Positions 11,812 through 23,790 of a stretch of 64,000 bases of DNA are shown piece by piece (positions within the stretch are counted from its first letter, which is position 1; each line of letters begins with the position of its first letter). A program made the translations under genes and the position numbers. Below the pieces are notes generated by a model. That model worked only from the letters and a program-made list of their open reading frames with translations, was not told the DNA's origin and did no database searches. Source of the stretch: Allolobophora icterica (lineage: Eukaryota > Annelida > Clitellata > Crassiclitellata > Lumbricidae). The stretch lies in contig OY744611.1 in the NCBI GenBank assembly GCA_963556255.1, positions 7,338,443 to 7,402,442 on the forward strand, in the 5' to 3' direction.

Positions 11812-12260
11812 TGGTGAAAACGAAAACGAAACCACTTTCAATGGAAATGAAAGTGAAACTAGGTCAGCGGAAATGAATGTGAAACCACGCTCCGCGTGAG
11901 AGACACCGAAACGGTGCGAGAACACAATGAACTGGGATCAAAGGAAAGAAAATGATGCTACGTTCAGCGAAAAAAAGAAACTTAATGAAAACGAAAGCGA
12001 AACTGAGCCATACGGAAACGAAAGCAATCTGAGCTAAACAAGAATGTGTTGGTTTGAACGTAAACGAAAGATTAGGAATCAGACTGAACGCATCTGAAAT
12101 AAGACCAAACGAGTAATGTCGAAAGGAAAGCGAAGCTCAAGGAAACGAAAGCGAAACTGGGCTATTGGGTTAAACGAAAGTTAAGCACAATGTTTTGAAA
12201 CAAATATAACTACGTGTTCAGCGGAATCGAAAACGTAAGGATTAGTCAAGAAAAGCAAAA
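11812..12260. repeat. degenerate GAAA-rich tandem tract with ISRE-like motifs
   Basis: The tract is a degenerate purine-rich repeat on the plus strand. Four places fit GAAANNGAAANNGAAACY closely: 11816-11833, 11844-11860, 11987-12004 and 12142-12158. On the gene's minus strand it is TTTC-rich and supplies the polypyrimidine tract before the synaptotagmin exon. Resemblance to interferon-regulatory-factor sites may be chance in a GAAA repeat. Confidence 0.6.
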
Positions 12261-12482
12261 ATGGAGAAAAGTTTAAATTAGTGACTGAAGGAAGAGGACT
12301 AATTCCCAGACGAAAGACAATCTTTAACTTAAATTTATTTAATTGGCTTTCACAGTGTGCTACAGTACTGTAGCGCCAGAATATTGCAATACCGTTTCGA
12401 TTTTCACAGCATTCGAGATATGCAATATAGTAATGCTAGTATTGCCATTTACTGTGTCGTTGGATCTAGATCTTGGAACTTT

Positions 12483-13058
<576 letters not shown>

Positions 13059-13084
13059 GCTGTATTCAGACGCTTGTGTCTGTT

Positions 13085-13230
13085 CGTTCTCCTCTTAAGA
13101 CTGGCCATTTAGAAATTTCTTATCAACCATGGATCTGTCTTATCGGACCTGATTACGACCAGGATTTGATGCGCCATCGGTTGATACCACGCGCGTTATA
13201 CACTGGCGCTATAGAAGTTACAAATTATGA
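13085..13230 (+). repeat. dispersed repeat family A copy
   Basis: A roughly 140-bp repeat with the order ACC(T/A)GATTACnnC, GATGCnnnnnGTTGATnCC, ACTGGCGCTATAGAAGTTAC. Related copies are at 51345-51525 (minus), 54090-54240, 54965-55110 and 60405-60545. The copies are diverged and no coding is seen. Confidence 0.6.
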
Positions 13231-13235
13231 TAACA

Positions 13236-13264
13236 ATGAAGAAGACGATGATGATGGCGATGAA

Positions 13265-13330
<66 letters not shown>

Positions 13331-13402
13331 CATGATGATCATGATGATGATCATGATGATCATGATGATCATGATGATCATGATGATCATGATGATCATG
13401 AT
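13236..13402. repeat. (GAT)n and (GATCAT)-type microsatellite
   Basis: About 25 GAT units are followed by repeats of GATGATCAT. Poly-Asp, poly-Met and poly-Ile frames across it are artefacts. Confidence 0.95.
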
Positions 13403-13967
13403 CCGTTGTTTTGATGTTTTGCACCTCTGGTCCAGACCTTATGCCCCCCACCCCAATATTTTGGACAAGTTTACGCCGGTGATCCTAGCGGTCGTGTGTA
13501 CCTCAGGTAACAACTAATAACAATGTATTTAATTGCGTCTGTTGCACTGCATTGTTTTGGCATTGTAATGTCTATTGTATCGTAAGCTATCAGATGATCT
13601 ATCCATCAGCTGCAGTGTAGTCTAATTATCTACATTTACTGTAATGCATTTCAGGTTCCTCAGTGATGCTAAAGTTAACAAGTATTTAATAAATAATCAT
13701 TTTCTATCGACTTTATTGGGCTAAAAATTGCATCAAAGTAAAATCAAATCTAATGCATAATAATTTGTAGCAACTTTCGAGATATCTACCTGTAGGATCG
13801 TGTGTGTTTGAGTTCACCGTGAAATTTATAAATAAATTGTGTTATCATGGTGTTTGAACGTTTACAAGGAAAGCCTTCTATTCCATCGTTTATGAATACA
13901 TGCATCTGAACCATTTATAGTGCGCCTTTTCCGGACATATCACATGCTTACATGCAAAATGCCAGAA

Positions 13968-15500
13968 CACGGTAGCCGATTGGTTAGATCAGAGGTTTTC
14001 AAACTTTTTGGACCAGGGACCCCTATTTTTTCTAGGCATAGCTCGCGGACTCCAGTATTTACAAAGCAAAATGTAGGCCCCTATAGATCCTTAAAATTTA
14101 ATAAAAATAACAGGCAGATAGACCATTTCCACAATACACGCTTGCTTATTTATGACGCTGAGGACTTTTATTATATAAAAAGTAACACTAAATAAATTGT
14201 TATTAACTCCCTGCAATAACTATGGAACACAGTCATTTTTAAAAGAAATGAATAACACCGGTTTCGTCAAAAGCCAGTAATGTCAGCGAGAGGGATGTGC
14301 TTGCTTTGCTTTGCAAAAACTGTCCGTAATTGGTGGTAGTTTGGATAAGCCTAAGCACTGTTTTCTTACGTTTCAGAAAGTTATCCATAATACAAACATC
14401 AAAATAATATAGTTAGCATATAACAGCGAACGTGAACGAAATAGGGATATGCTTTGCAAATCTCTGTATTATCGTTCATCTAAAGGCTAAAACCAGGCGA
14501 ATTCCACAAATTATTTCTAATTCTACAAGTCCAGAGTACACAATCCGGAAATAGACCCGCATATTGCAAATGAAGCCTTCACTGGAGGAACCACTAGAGT
14601 CCATTTTTGACATTTTTTTTAGCTAACTATGTCTTGTAATACTTAATGCTACAGACTATAGAGCAAGTGTGTTTTTTCAGAAAACCCAAATCAGTCCAGA
14701 GTTACAATTAGAAGAAAATATAGCGTTTATGTAAAAACAACTAGGGCCTATAGCCTAGAGTCCTAGCTAGAGCTTCGGTATTTCTTCCATGTAAAAAGCA
14801 ATCAGGCTCATATTCAGTGTTGATTTTCTAAATGAAACACTTGTAGACTTTCAAAGTTTGTTTTGTGAATATCTTAAACTTTTTTTAAATGGAATCTACT
14901 GTTGTAGGCCTAATTCTGATGAAGGCTTCAAATACATCGCGCTTACATTGGGTGCAGAAATGATTGGCAGTCGATTAGCAGAAATTATAGGCCCTATATT
15001 AAATTTTATAAAAACACACGTGTTATTAGGCTAGAAAATATGTAACGTGACCATAAGCCTACATCTTATTTACGTCACTGTAGGCCCTAGTACGCAAAGA
15101 ATAACTATCAGCAGCATCACAAAACTGGTGTGATCGAATACCCAATTGGATCCTTGTGGATCATACAGTTACAGGCACACCATAAGTAGGCTATCGTATG
15201 AATTTGAAAACACAGGCTGTTAATGATAAAACCATAAAGTGTTAAGCATCACATTATTTTCAGAACGCTCTCGCGGACCCCCGCCAAATCCTTCGCGGAC
15301 CCCCAGGGGTCCGCGGACCACAGTTTGAAAAACTCTGGGTTAGATTGCTCGCCTTATAACGCGAAGAGTGCGGGTTCGAGCCTCCTCAGCTGAGACGGTT
15401 ACTGTGTGGAGACCTTGAGCAAGACCTTCTCTCACAATTGCTTAACGTCATTCACCAGTGCTTGGTCATTAGACAGTGGTACTTAATAAATGCGTAAAAA
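13968..15500 (+). mobile_element. tRNA-derived SINE (family 1), split by a hAT element
   Basis: When the hAT element (13990-15337) and one TSD copy are mentally removed, the flanks form a tRNA-like head. It has a box A-like GGTAGCCGATTGG, an anticodon-arm-like GCTCGCCTTATAACGCGAAG and a box B GGTTCGAGCC, then a tail with GCTTGGTCATTAGA and an (AAT)n end at about 15499. The closest tRNA look-alike in other copies has CTTGTAA in the loop (threonine-like). Further copies: 33750-33900 (plus), 49030-49218, 49998-50110, 52020-52200 and 57785-58015 (minus). Confidence 0.75.
13990..15337. mobile_element. non-autonomous hAT transposon (1348 bp) with 8-bp TSD
   Basis: The left end CAGAGGTTTTCAAACT and the complement of the right end CAGAGTTTTTCAAACT match at 15 of 16 positions. 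The flanks carry the 8-bp direct repeat GGTTAGAT at 13982-13989 and 15338-15345. CAGAG fits hAT ends. GGACCCC-rich subterminal blocks are present on both sides. The interior is AT-rich without a recognisable transposase, so it needed help to move. Confidence 0.88.
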
Positions 15501-15522
15501 TAATAATAATAATAATAATAAC

Positions 15523-15606
<84 letters not shown>

Positions 15607-15805
15607 CAAATAAAATGATAAATAAAAAATAAATAATGAATAGTAATAGGTAGTAAATAATAAATAATAAAAATAAATAATAAGTAATAAATAATAAATA
15701 AAAATGAATAAAAATAAATAATAAAAAATTACAATGATAATAATAATAATAAAAGCACTGACAAATATAATTTTATGCATTTTGTCTTAATATAAATCAT
15801 AATCG

Positions 15806-15865
<60 letters not shown>

Positions 15866-15941
15866 TGTGTCCATTCCGGACACTTTATTTTCCATATTAG
15901 TTAATATTCAAGTCCCTGATGGATCCTGTATTCCTCGGGGC

Positions 15942-16003
<62 letters not shown>

Positions 16004-16045
16004 TATAATAATAATTATAATAATAATTATAATAATAATAAAAAT
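15499..16045. repeat. cluster of (AAT)n microsatellites
   Basis: Three long AAT arrays (15499-15604, 15807-15863, 15941-16040) with decayed AAT/AAAT between them (15605-15750). Remnants of a LINE 3' module (TCCGGACA..., CTCGGGGCATAAT) sit between the arrays at 15866-15940 and again at 16150-16200, suggesting several tails landed next to each other. A 57-base stretch ending the first block (15752-15808) recurs at 16503-16559. Confidence 0.9.
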
Positions 16046-16260
16046 ATTATTTACATTATTTAATGCAGTCGCTCACCTAGGCTCACTAACAACATCGCAG
16101 CAAAAACTCGCTCGGCCGTTCCAGGAATAATCTTTTTCTTTTTATATATGTCTCCGGACAATTTTTTGTACCTACCTGGGGGATCCTTGATACCCTGGGG
16201 CTAAAAAAAATATTAAAAAAATAAAGAAAAAATAATAATAATAATAATAATTTCACAATA

Positions 16261-16511
16261 CAGTGCTTTTTCTCTAGAAAAAAGGTTCCGGAACTGAAGA
16301 ATTATGAAAGGGCTAAATCGAGGGCGAAGCCGGAGAAAAAACGGGATGGTGTTTGTAGAGGGATCTCGGTGAGACGCTCCCACAAAATTTTGACGTCTCA
16401 TTAAATTAAAATCACTGAATTATTCTTTATTAAAATAACTCAATTATTTTTAATAGCTGAAAAAAGATGCCGGAACACCGTTCCGGAGCGTTCCGGCAGA
16501 AAAAAGCACTG
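16261..16511. mobile_element. MITE with CAGTGCTTTTT ends
   Basis: The termini are CAGTGCTTTTTCTCT and the complement of AGAAAAAAGCACTG, with an internal GGTTCCGGAACTGAA. A second copy at 35535-35760 has a clear 8-bp TSD; here the flanks do not match, so the junction has decayed or recombined. A diverged internal piece (TTCCGGAACTGAAC) also occurs near 498-520. It is non-coding and hAT-like by its ends. Confidence 0.65.
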
Positions 16512-16559
16512 AGAAATATAACTTTCTACATTTTGTCTTAATATAAATTATAATCAATA

Positions 16560-17395
16560 TGACGTACGCATGTTTACGTGGAATATTTATGATCAATATA
16601 CATGTATGCACCTCTATGCAGACATATGCAGCAATAAATATGCAAAGCATGCGTGTAATTTAGAATATATGTATCTAAGTATGCATGTATATATATGCAT
16701 GTGTGCATGTAAGTATGAGTTTTAACATTTATATAGTTATAAAGCGCAACTGCTGTCTGTTTTGTCTGTTATACTGTAAACAGATGATTACTAACTCATG
16801 AAGTACGTTTCTTCCATTCTTGCGTCCACTTCTTTCATTCCAGTCTGCGATTCGGTTCCATCAATCATTTCCAGGTGTTTGAAACGACAGGTGCCTTTCC
16901 TCGACGCGGTTCTACCACCTGACCAGCCACCATATGGTACGATTTCTTCTCTGTGTTTATCGTTTTTGTGCGTATGTGAGGCAGTGCGCGCGGGCCAGCG
17001 TCGCAGAACTGTTGCTGGCAGCGCTGCTTGCTTGCAAGCCTTGCTTGGGTCCAGTGGTCATCGCTTGCACTATGGGACACCGCGATTTCTTTATTACGTA
17101 CGTCTTTCTGCAAGACTAGTGATCTATGCTCACTTGCAGTGACCATGTGCAATGGGCGAATTCAGAGAGCCACGGCTGTCCATAGATTCTTCTTAGATGC
17201 TAAAAGCTTTCGCAACGATTTTCGCAGCGCCGGTTGTTTTGGTGAAGATAAGACAGTGGCGACACCTGTTGGTTGGTTAGCGTCTCTTGGGCGCAGTAGC
17301 TTATAGGATCTCGTTTGGTGTTATGTAAGCAGCTTCTATGTCGTATTTGAGGAAGCATATTAGTGTGCCTGTTGGGTATGTAGGTCGATAATTTA
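16560..17395. other. no gene recognised
   Basis: Unique-looking sequence with several short open frames on both strands (16798-17142, 16865-17152, 17028-17306) but no family resemblance, no splice pattern and no codon bias I can point to. It may hold regulatory DNA or decayed repeats. Confidence 0.4.
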
Positions 17396-17409
17396 AACAG
17401 AAAGAGGGA

Positions 17410-17900
17410 TCAGATGGATAGACAGAGATGGATGAATGGATGGATGGATGGATGGATGGATGGATGGACTAAATGGATGGATGAATGGATGGATGGATGG
17501 ATGGATGGATGGATGGATGGATGGATGGATGGATGGATGGATGGATGGATGGATGGATGGACGGACGGATGGATGGATGGATGGATGGATGGATGGATTG
17601 TTGGATAAACGGACGGACAGATGGATGAATGGATGGATGGATGAATGAATGAACGGAAGGAGGGATAGCAGGATGGATGGACTGGATGGATGAATGGATG
17701 GATGGATGAATGAATGAACGGAAGGAGGGATAGCAGGATGGATGGACTGGATGGATGAATGGATGGATGGATGAATGAATGAACGGAAGGAGGGATAGCA
17801 GGATGGATGGATGGATGAGTGTACGGATGAATGGATGGGTTGATGGATAGAAGGATTGTTAAACGGACGGACAGACGGACGGAAGGATTGATGGATGAAC
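17410..17900. repeat. (GGAT)n minisatellite with 65-bp higher-order units
   Basis: (GGAT)n runs from about 17430 to 17600. At 17640-17800 a longer unit containing GAACGGAAGGAGGGATAGCA is repeated at 17651, 17716 and 17781, a period of 65 bases. Decaying GGAC/GGAT units follow. Trp-Met-Asp-Gly and Ile-His-Pro-Ser frames are artefacts. Confidence 0.92.
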
Positions 17901-18489
17901 GAAAGGAGGGATAGAAGGACAGATGGTTTGGATGGTTGGATAGATGGAATTACATGTACTAAAAGAGGAGTAAGGTTGGGTGAATGGATAAAAGAGAATA
18001 GTTTTGGATAGCTACAGTTGATAGATGAATACATTGCTTCAGCTGTCGGGGTTTATGGGTTCAACCCTCTAGTTCTTCCTTTAGCTTCCTTTGAAGATGA
18101 TGGGGAGGGGGTCAAAATATATCGATTCGTCAGCTGTTCCGTGTGCGACATCGGCAACATCTGACCTAGGTTTGTGTACTTTGGCAATCTGTAAAATCTG
18201 CAGATCGGCAGAGTTAATAGAGTTATTATAAAGCACGAGTTTGGAATAGTAAGTAAGAGATCAGCGCCACGTGACTAAAACGAAGAAAACTTCTCGGATC
18301 TGAATTTTTAAGATTTTCTAAAGAATTGTGGTGGCCGGATAAAAAAATGACAAAATAAAATTACAATTCTTTTTTACAGCTAAAACACTGGTTCGAAAGA
18401 ATAGATTGATGGATAGATCGGATAGATTTAATAGGTTTGTACTTTTTGTTTGATTCTCTGTGTCCTTGTGCGAATCGGACAGATAACGA

Positions 18490-18715
18490 CCCTGTCTGTA
18501 TGTCTGGCCGCCTGCCTGTCTTTCTGTCTGTCTGTTTGTGTCTGTCTGTCTGTCTGTATGTATGTATGTATGTATACATGTATGTCTGTATGTATGTATG
18601 TATGTATGTATGTATGTATGTATGTATGTATGTATGTATGTATGTATGTATGTATGTATGTATGTGTCTGTCTGTCTTCTGTCTGTCTGTGTCTGTGTCT
18701 GTGTCTGTCTCTATC
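18490..18715. repeat. (CTGT)n-(ATGT)n-(CTGT)n microsatellite
   Basis: ATGT units (about 30) occupy 18557-18665 and are flanked on both sides by CTGT units. Between here and the next array at 19440 no gene is seen. Confidence 0.95.
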
Positions 18716-19438
18716 ATCATCATGATTTGGTGACATAATCGTTGATAATTAAACGAAAGCAAATTTTTGTCTAGCGTGTTGCCATCAGCGACTTGCGCTA
18801 GAAAACCCTGCAAGGAATACGCGTAGGCCTACGCAACTTACCTGAGCCTAAGATTACAAAGGCGCCGGCGTCTCTATAGCGGGTTTCAACAAGACACCTT
18901 TGGTTACGTCAGTCTTTGAAGCTTTGCTTTCGGCTAGCGTGGGTTGATCGTATGGAAAGCCGTTTCTCCATTATTTATACTTGCTGACAATCTTTGGCAA
19001 GGCAAGCGTTGCGCGGTAGCGCCGTTCATGGAAGGCTTAAAACAAGTACGTCATAAAGGTGAAGAGATCTACGACCTATCGGCTTTGTAGAATATTCCGT
19101 GTGATTTAATGAGCAGTAAAAACGAGAGCCGCCAAAATTATTGCAGTTACGATGAAATTAAGACATCAGTAATACGCTCAGAGAAACAGGTGTCCGATAA
19201 AGAGCCAAGAGGATTTACTGCTCTTCGATCTAGTTAGCAGTAAATCATTGGTATGTTTTCTGAATAAAGTTAACAAGACCAAGAGCAGCAAAAACTCTAC
19301 CGCTGCCTGCAACGCCGAAGCACCATAACCAAATCACCACTACTTAGCTGAGGGGCTAGGAAAGAGCTTCGGGAATGAACCCCAACCTCGGACCCTCCCC
19401 CACCCCCAACAGCTAAAACATTGAATACGACAAAAGCA

Positions 19439-19595
<157 letters not shown>

Positions 19596-19691
19596 TTTAC
19601 GGCGTTTTCGTGTGTCTGTCGGTGCTGGATAAATGTCTTGTTATAAAAGGATCTTTGCACGGTTTATTTCTTTGCAGACAGACAGACAGGC

Positions 19692-19724
<33 letters not shown>

Positions 19725-19894
19725 GGCAGTAAATGTATCTGTAAGTGTCCCTGTAATTCCTCAGTGCTTGCGGATGAGTATGGTCTGCTTTTGGTCATGT
19801 AGGGCTGGGATTGTGTGATAGGGTATAGGATCTCTCTGAGTTGAGATTGACCTCTGGTACCTTCATTTGGCTTTTGTTATACAATCTAATATAA

Positions 19895-19995
19895 ATAAGT
19901 CTGTGAAATATCTCCACACCACGCAAATGTTGCGTCAGGTAGACCAGCTTAAACACCGGCGTTATATGAAACCAATTTGGCAATAGTCAGGTTGT
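19895..19995 (+). repeat. dispersed repeat family B copy
   Basis: About 100 bp with GTGAAATATCTCCACACCACGCAA, AGACCAGCTTAAACACCGGCG and AATAGTCAGGTTG in order. Two clearer copies lie at 36685-36790 and 37565-37675. Short, non-coding, SINE-like. The interval 20000-20600 shows no gene. Confidence 0.55.
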
Positions 19996-20611
19996 ACGGT
20001 CCGCTTTACATGTATGTTCCAGGTTATAATAAATGCAAAGTGAAGACGAGAAGATGGTAAGGTGCTATAGCCAGTGTAAATCGTTGGTGATGGTCGTCGT
20101 TTTATGATGTTGGAGCATAACCACGAGAGCATACCAAGCATAGCCTGAAAATTTCGGTTTCAGTCGTGAATGGAAAGCTGCAGGAGTGAGGGCAAGAGGA
20201 GGAGAGCCTGGGGAGGTTGGGTTGACAGGCGACAGAAAAAGGATGAGCGAATTGGCGGAGATATTTTGAAAGTTAGTTTCGCTAAACAGAGCAGCAGACA
20301 GGCGGAGGCGGATTAAGGCATGTTCAACATGTTCGGCCTCACAGGGGCCCCCACACTTGACGGGCTCCCACACAAGCAAAAGAAAAAAATTCAATATTTT
20401 ATAATTATTGTTATTTGTTAAGTCTAATAGTAAAAATGAGCAAAAAACTCGGAACAAATTATTCGAAACTACTCATTTAATATACACAAATAAACAACTT
20501 TCGCAGATGTGTTGGAGTTTCCATTATCAGGCAGATTCATCTCAAACATCAGCCAGAAATGCTTGTTAGACCTAGTTTTACTTGCTTATTTAAACACATA
20601 CTACCTGACGG

Positions 20612-21140
20612 TCCAATAAAGGCCTACTTTTACATCATTTCAACTGTGAAACAGTATGAAACACGTTTTTTGTTAACAAATTTAATTTTAAGAGTAAAGG
20701 CCCTTTTATTATGAAACACGTCTATAATTGTAGACCTGTAAGTTTTAATTTTAAAACCAAAGGCCCGTTGTTATGTCACTTTAATTATGAAACACATTAT
20801 TTAGTAATTTTTGATTTACAATAAAGGCTTATAGTTACGTCATTACAATTGTTAAAACGTCTTTTGTTTTTAATCTAAGATATAGAGAATAAAGGCCTTG
20901 CATGGTCACGTAACTTAAATTATGATAAAGTCTATGGCTCTTAAGTTCAACGTTAGAGAATACAAGACTATCATTCCGATTCATTCGCTAAGTACGTCAT
21001 TTCGATTATGGAACACGTCTATAACTATTAATTTTAGATTTAGAGAATTAAGGCCTTTGTCACGTCACTTCAGTTAGGAAAGAGTCTATTAATGCTATTA
21101 AGTTTAAATTTAGAGAATAGGCCTAAAGGCCTATCGTCAC
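20612..21140. repeat. degenerate ~75-bp tandem array, first block
   Basis: Repeated units contain, in order, AAAGGCC, a TTACGTCA-type block, TTCAATTATGAAACACGTCT, ATTATTAGTAATTTT and AGATTTAGAGAATA. At least six diverged units are seen. The array continues at 21450-21512 and 28920-29075, interrupted by a SINE and by the piggyBac composite. One intact unit near 21045 carries GAGAATTAAGGCC, which shows what the transposon target looked like before insertion. Confidence 0.75.
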
Positions 21141-21449
21141 GCAGAGTAATGGATAACACACTGGCGTGAAGAGCAGTAGGTACCGAGATCGAATCCCGTT
21201 GACCCCGTTAGGTTTATTCAGCTTTCCACTCGCTAGGTGGCGGCGGTGGTTAAAGGAATAGTAGGCCGTGACGGCGCCCTGATGGCTGCCGTATAAAAAA
21301 CAGTTGTATTCGACTCCTTCAAACTGTTATCATGTGCTTCTACTGTACACATGTATGTAAGGCGCCCTGCGTGGCTGCCGTTTCTACTATATATATGTAT
21401 GTTCACTGTACAGCGCAGTGCGGTTAGCAGGCGCTTAACTAAAGAAAAG
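21141..21449 (+). mobile_element. tRNA-derived SINE with (ATT)n tail
   Basis: The head looks like a tRNA (arginine-like AATGGATAACACACTGGC, box B GATCGAATCCC). The tail ends in TTATTATTATT at about 21460. It lies between two blocks of the 75-bp tandem array. No clear target-site duplication was found. Confidence 0.55.
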
Positions 21450-21512
21450 ATTGTTATTATTATTATTTCAATTGTGAAACACGTCTATTGTTTGTAATTT
21501 TAGATTTCGAGA
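21450..21512. repeat. tandem array, second block
   Basis: One unit of the 75-bp array (TCAATTGTGAAACACGTCT ... TTAGATTTCGAGA) that stops exactly at the TTAA of the piggyBac left end. Confidence 0.65.
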
Positions 21513-21859
21513 TTAACCCATATCAACCCATGACAGAAATTAATGGTTTCTTTCACATATTTATGTTTGCCTAGACCCAAAACCATTGTAATCACCAAGA
21601 TTTTCAAAAATGTTGGCACACATTAGAAGTTGTAGTCAAAAAAGTGACTGTCAGTTTAAACTGACGCTAGCCACAGCAGGGTACATTCACGAACCTTGAC
21701 TACTAAACAGAAGCACATTTTTTTCACCCTGAACAATTAAATTACTTTATGAAATGTTATGAAAAACAGTTTACATTCTAACATTGCTTGTATTAGTCGC
21801 ATGTTGACACGTACTTGTAACTTGTAATCGAGAATTTATATAGCGCCACTCAAAATCAA

Positions 21860-22160
21860 AGGCGCTCCCGATCCGGGTCAGTGTCTTCACTGACAGAAAT
21901 GTTTTCAGGCGCTTGCGAAACTGGACAGGAGAGATAGAGAGGAGGACATGCCTAATGCCCTGAGGGAGGCTGTTCCAGCTGGAAGGGCCCACAACCGCAA
22001 AACTACGATACTGGGCAGTAGCAGTGCACATCCAAAGAACTACCAAGTGGCCACGGGCAGATGACCGGAGAAAAGCCCGACCAGGCAAACTGGAAACCGG
22101 GGTGCAAGAAGCCCTGAGATACAGCGGCGCTGAGCCAACAAGACAGTTACGCATGAGGGA
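21860..22160 (-). mobile_element. 3' fragment of a non-LTR retrotransposon
   Basis: On the minus strand the open stretch 22244-21771 contains QYRSFAVVGPSSWNSLPQGIRH and FRKRLKTFLS, the classic C-terminal block of L2/Jockey-like LINE ORF2. It is followed by a 3' tail with GCGCTATATAAATTC. Only the last 70 or so codons are present. It sits inside the piggyBac composite. Confidence 0.65.
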
Positions 22161-22374
22161 AAGGGGAAAGGACTTTAAATTGGATGCATTGGTGAATGGG
22201 AAGCCAGTGAATGGAGTCCCCGATGTAAGAAGAGATATGGGCAAACTTCATGATGCCCCCATGAGGCGAGCAGCAGCCTGTAAGCCTGAGTTAATGCTAA
22301 TTAGACCTATATTCATTATAAATGTTCTGACAGTTATATACAAGTGCCCACTACTCCAATGACAGTCCAAATAA

Positions 22375-23790
22375 ACACCATGGGGAATCCCCCGTCCAAA
22401 GTCACCAACAACATTATTTGAACTGTTCTTCATACCTGAGCTAATGAATCACATTTGCAAAGAAAGCAATGAGTATGCTGCTCAACAGGCCCAAGTGAAC
22501 TTTGATTTAGACGTTCCAACGCTCAAGCTATTTATATCCATATTTCTAATCAGCAGATATGCTCCTTTACCCCGCTGCCCAATGTATTGGGAAGCCAGTG
22601 GTGATGTTCACAACACGATGGTATCTGGAGCAATGTCTCGCAACCGGTTCAGTTCCATCATGAGCAATATTCATTTTGCCAACAACAATGCCTTGGATCC
22701 AAAAGACAATTGTCAAAAGTCCGCCCTCTGTTGGATCTCATCAATGCTGCATACCTCGCCAACTGTCATTTAGTGTTGATGAAAGCATGGTGCCCTATTA
22801 TGGTCGCCATGGTGCCAAGCAAGTACATTCACGGCAAGCCCTTCAAGTTTGGCTACAAGATGTGGGTGGCTACAAGATGTGGGTGTTAGCTACGCGTCTG
22901 GGCTACGTCGTGAAGTTCTTTCCATACCAAGGTGCTGGCACGACTGACAAAGACCTTGGTCTCGGTGGCTCAGTAGAAGATCTACCAATGCTTCATGGTG
23001 GTTCATATCACATTATCTTTGATAACCTGTTCACCAGTCCCCGATTGTTGCGTTTACTTGCAGACAAAGGCATGGCTGCAACCGGCATTCTCCTCCCCAA
23101 CCGCAATGAAGGAGCTCCCTTGCAAAGCATTGAAGATATGAAGAAAAAGCCTCATGGTTCTTACAATGTGGTATTAGACCGCAAAGCGGCAGTCTGAGTG
23201 GTTCGATGGACTGACAACAAGGTTGTTACGGTTGCCTCAACATATGCGGGAATTGAGACAATCCAGAAAGCAAAGAGATTTTCCAGAGCACACAAGCAAA
23301 GAATTGACATCCCCCAACCTAAAGTAGTCCAGCTCTACAACCATGGCATGGGTGGCGTTGATCGTCTCGATCAAAACCTGTCTTGCTACATGATAGAACA
23401 TCGCTCGAAAAAATTGTACTGGCCCATCTTTAGATTTTGCGTCGATTTGGCAGTTCAAAATGCTTTCCAGCTGTATCATCTGCAAGAGAACATTTCTGCA
23501 GTTCCGGAGCATGATTTGCTTTCGTTCCACCGAGAAATTGTTCAAGTTTACATGCAAACCTTGTCGCCTCAAAAAGGCTGTGGAACAGCTTTTCTTCCTG
23601 CTCAACTTCCTGCTGATCGTCATGTCCACCACGAAGTCCGCACCGACGTTGCTGGTCACTGGATCATTCAAGGTTCGCAACGACGAGGCGTTGCACCCGG
23701 GTGCAAAGGCGCATCTGTGTTTTCTTGTGAGAAGTGTAATGTTGGCTTGCATCCGGGTTGCTTCAAGGCTTTTCACATTCCTTTCACATT
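22375..23790 (+). pseudogene. piggyBac transposase catalytic region, frameshifted
   Basis: The core opens after a stop at 22372 with LFELFFIPELMNHI (a conserved piggyBac block) and continues through FISRYAPLPRCPMYW-like and SRNRFSSIMSNIHF. The three catalytic Asp are visible: VDESMVPYYG (22778), IIFDNLFTSP (23021) and GGVDRLDQN (23360). A C-terminal Cys-rich finger (CEKCNVGLHPGCFKAFH) ends near 23770. Breaks: two frame changes between 22700 and 22775, a 17-bp tandem duplication (22851-22884) that shifts the frame, and an in-frame TGA at 23195. The N-terminal part is on the opposite strand (next entry), so the gene is dead. Confidence 0.8.

Noticed and set aside
11811..11925. Extension of the synaptotagmin frame to the Met at 11925
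   Set aside because: A good acceptor (TTTTCACCAG) sits at 11811, and the upstream codons come from the GAAA-rich repeat; this part is intron.
16798..17142. 114-codon frame as a small gene
   Set aside because: Overlapping frames of similar length on both strands, no domain, no splice or start context; kept only as 'no gene recognised'.
17393..18034. 213-codon minus-strand frame of Ile-His-Pro-Ser repeats
   Set aside because: Direct translation of the GGAT minisatellite; the frame stays open only because the repeat lacks stops.
22024..22362. 112-codon plus-strand frame near the piggyBac left side
   Set aside because: It is antisense to the LINE C-terminal block at 21860-22160 and has no resemblance to any transposase.
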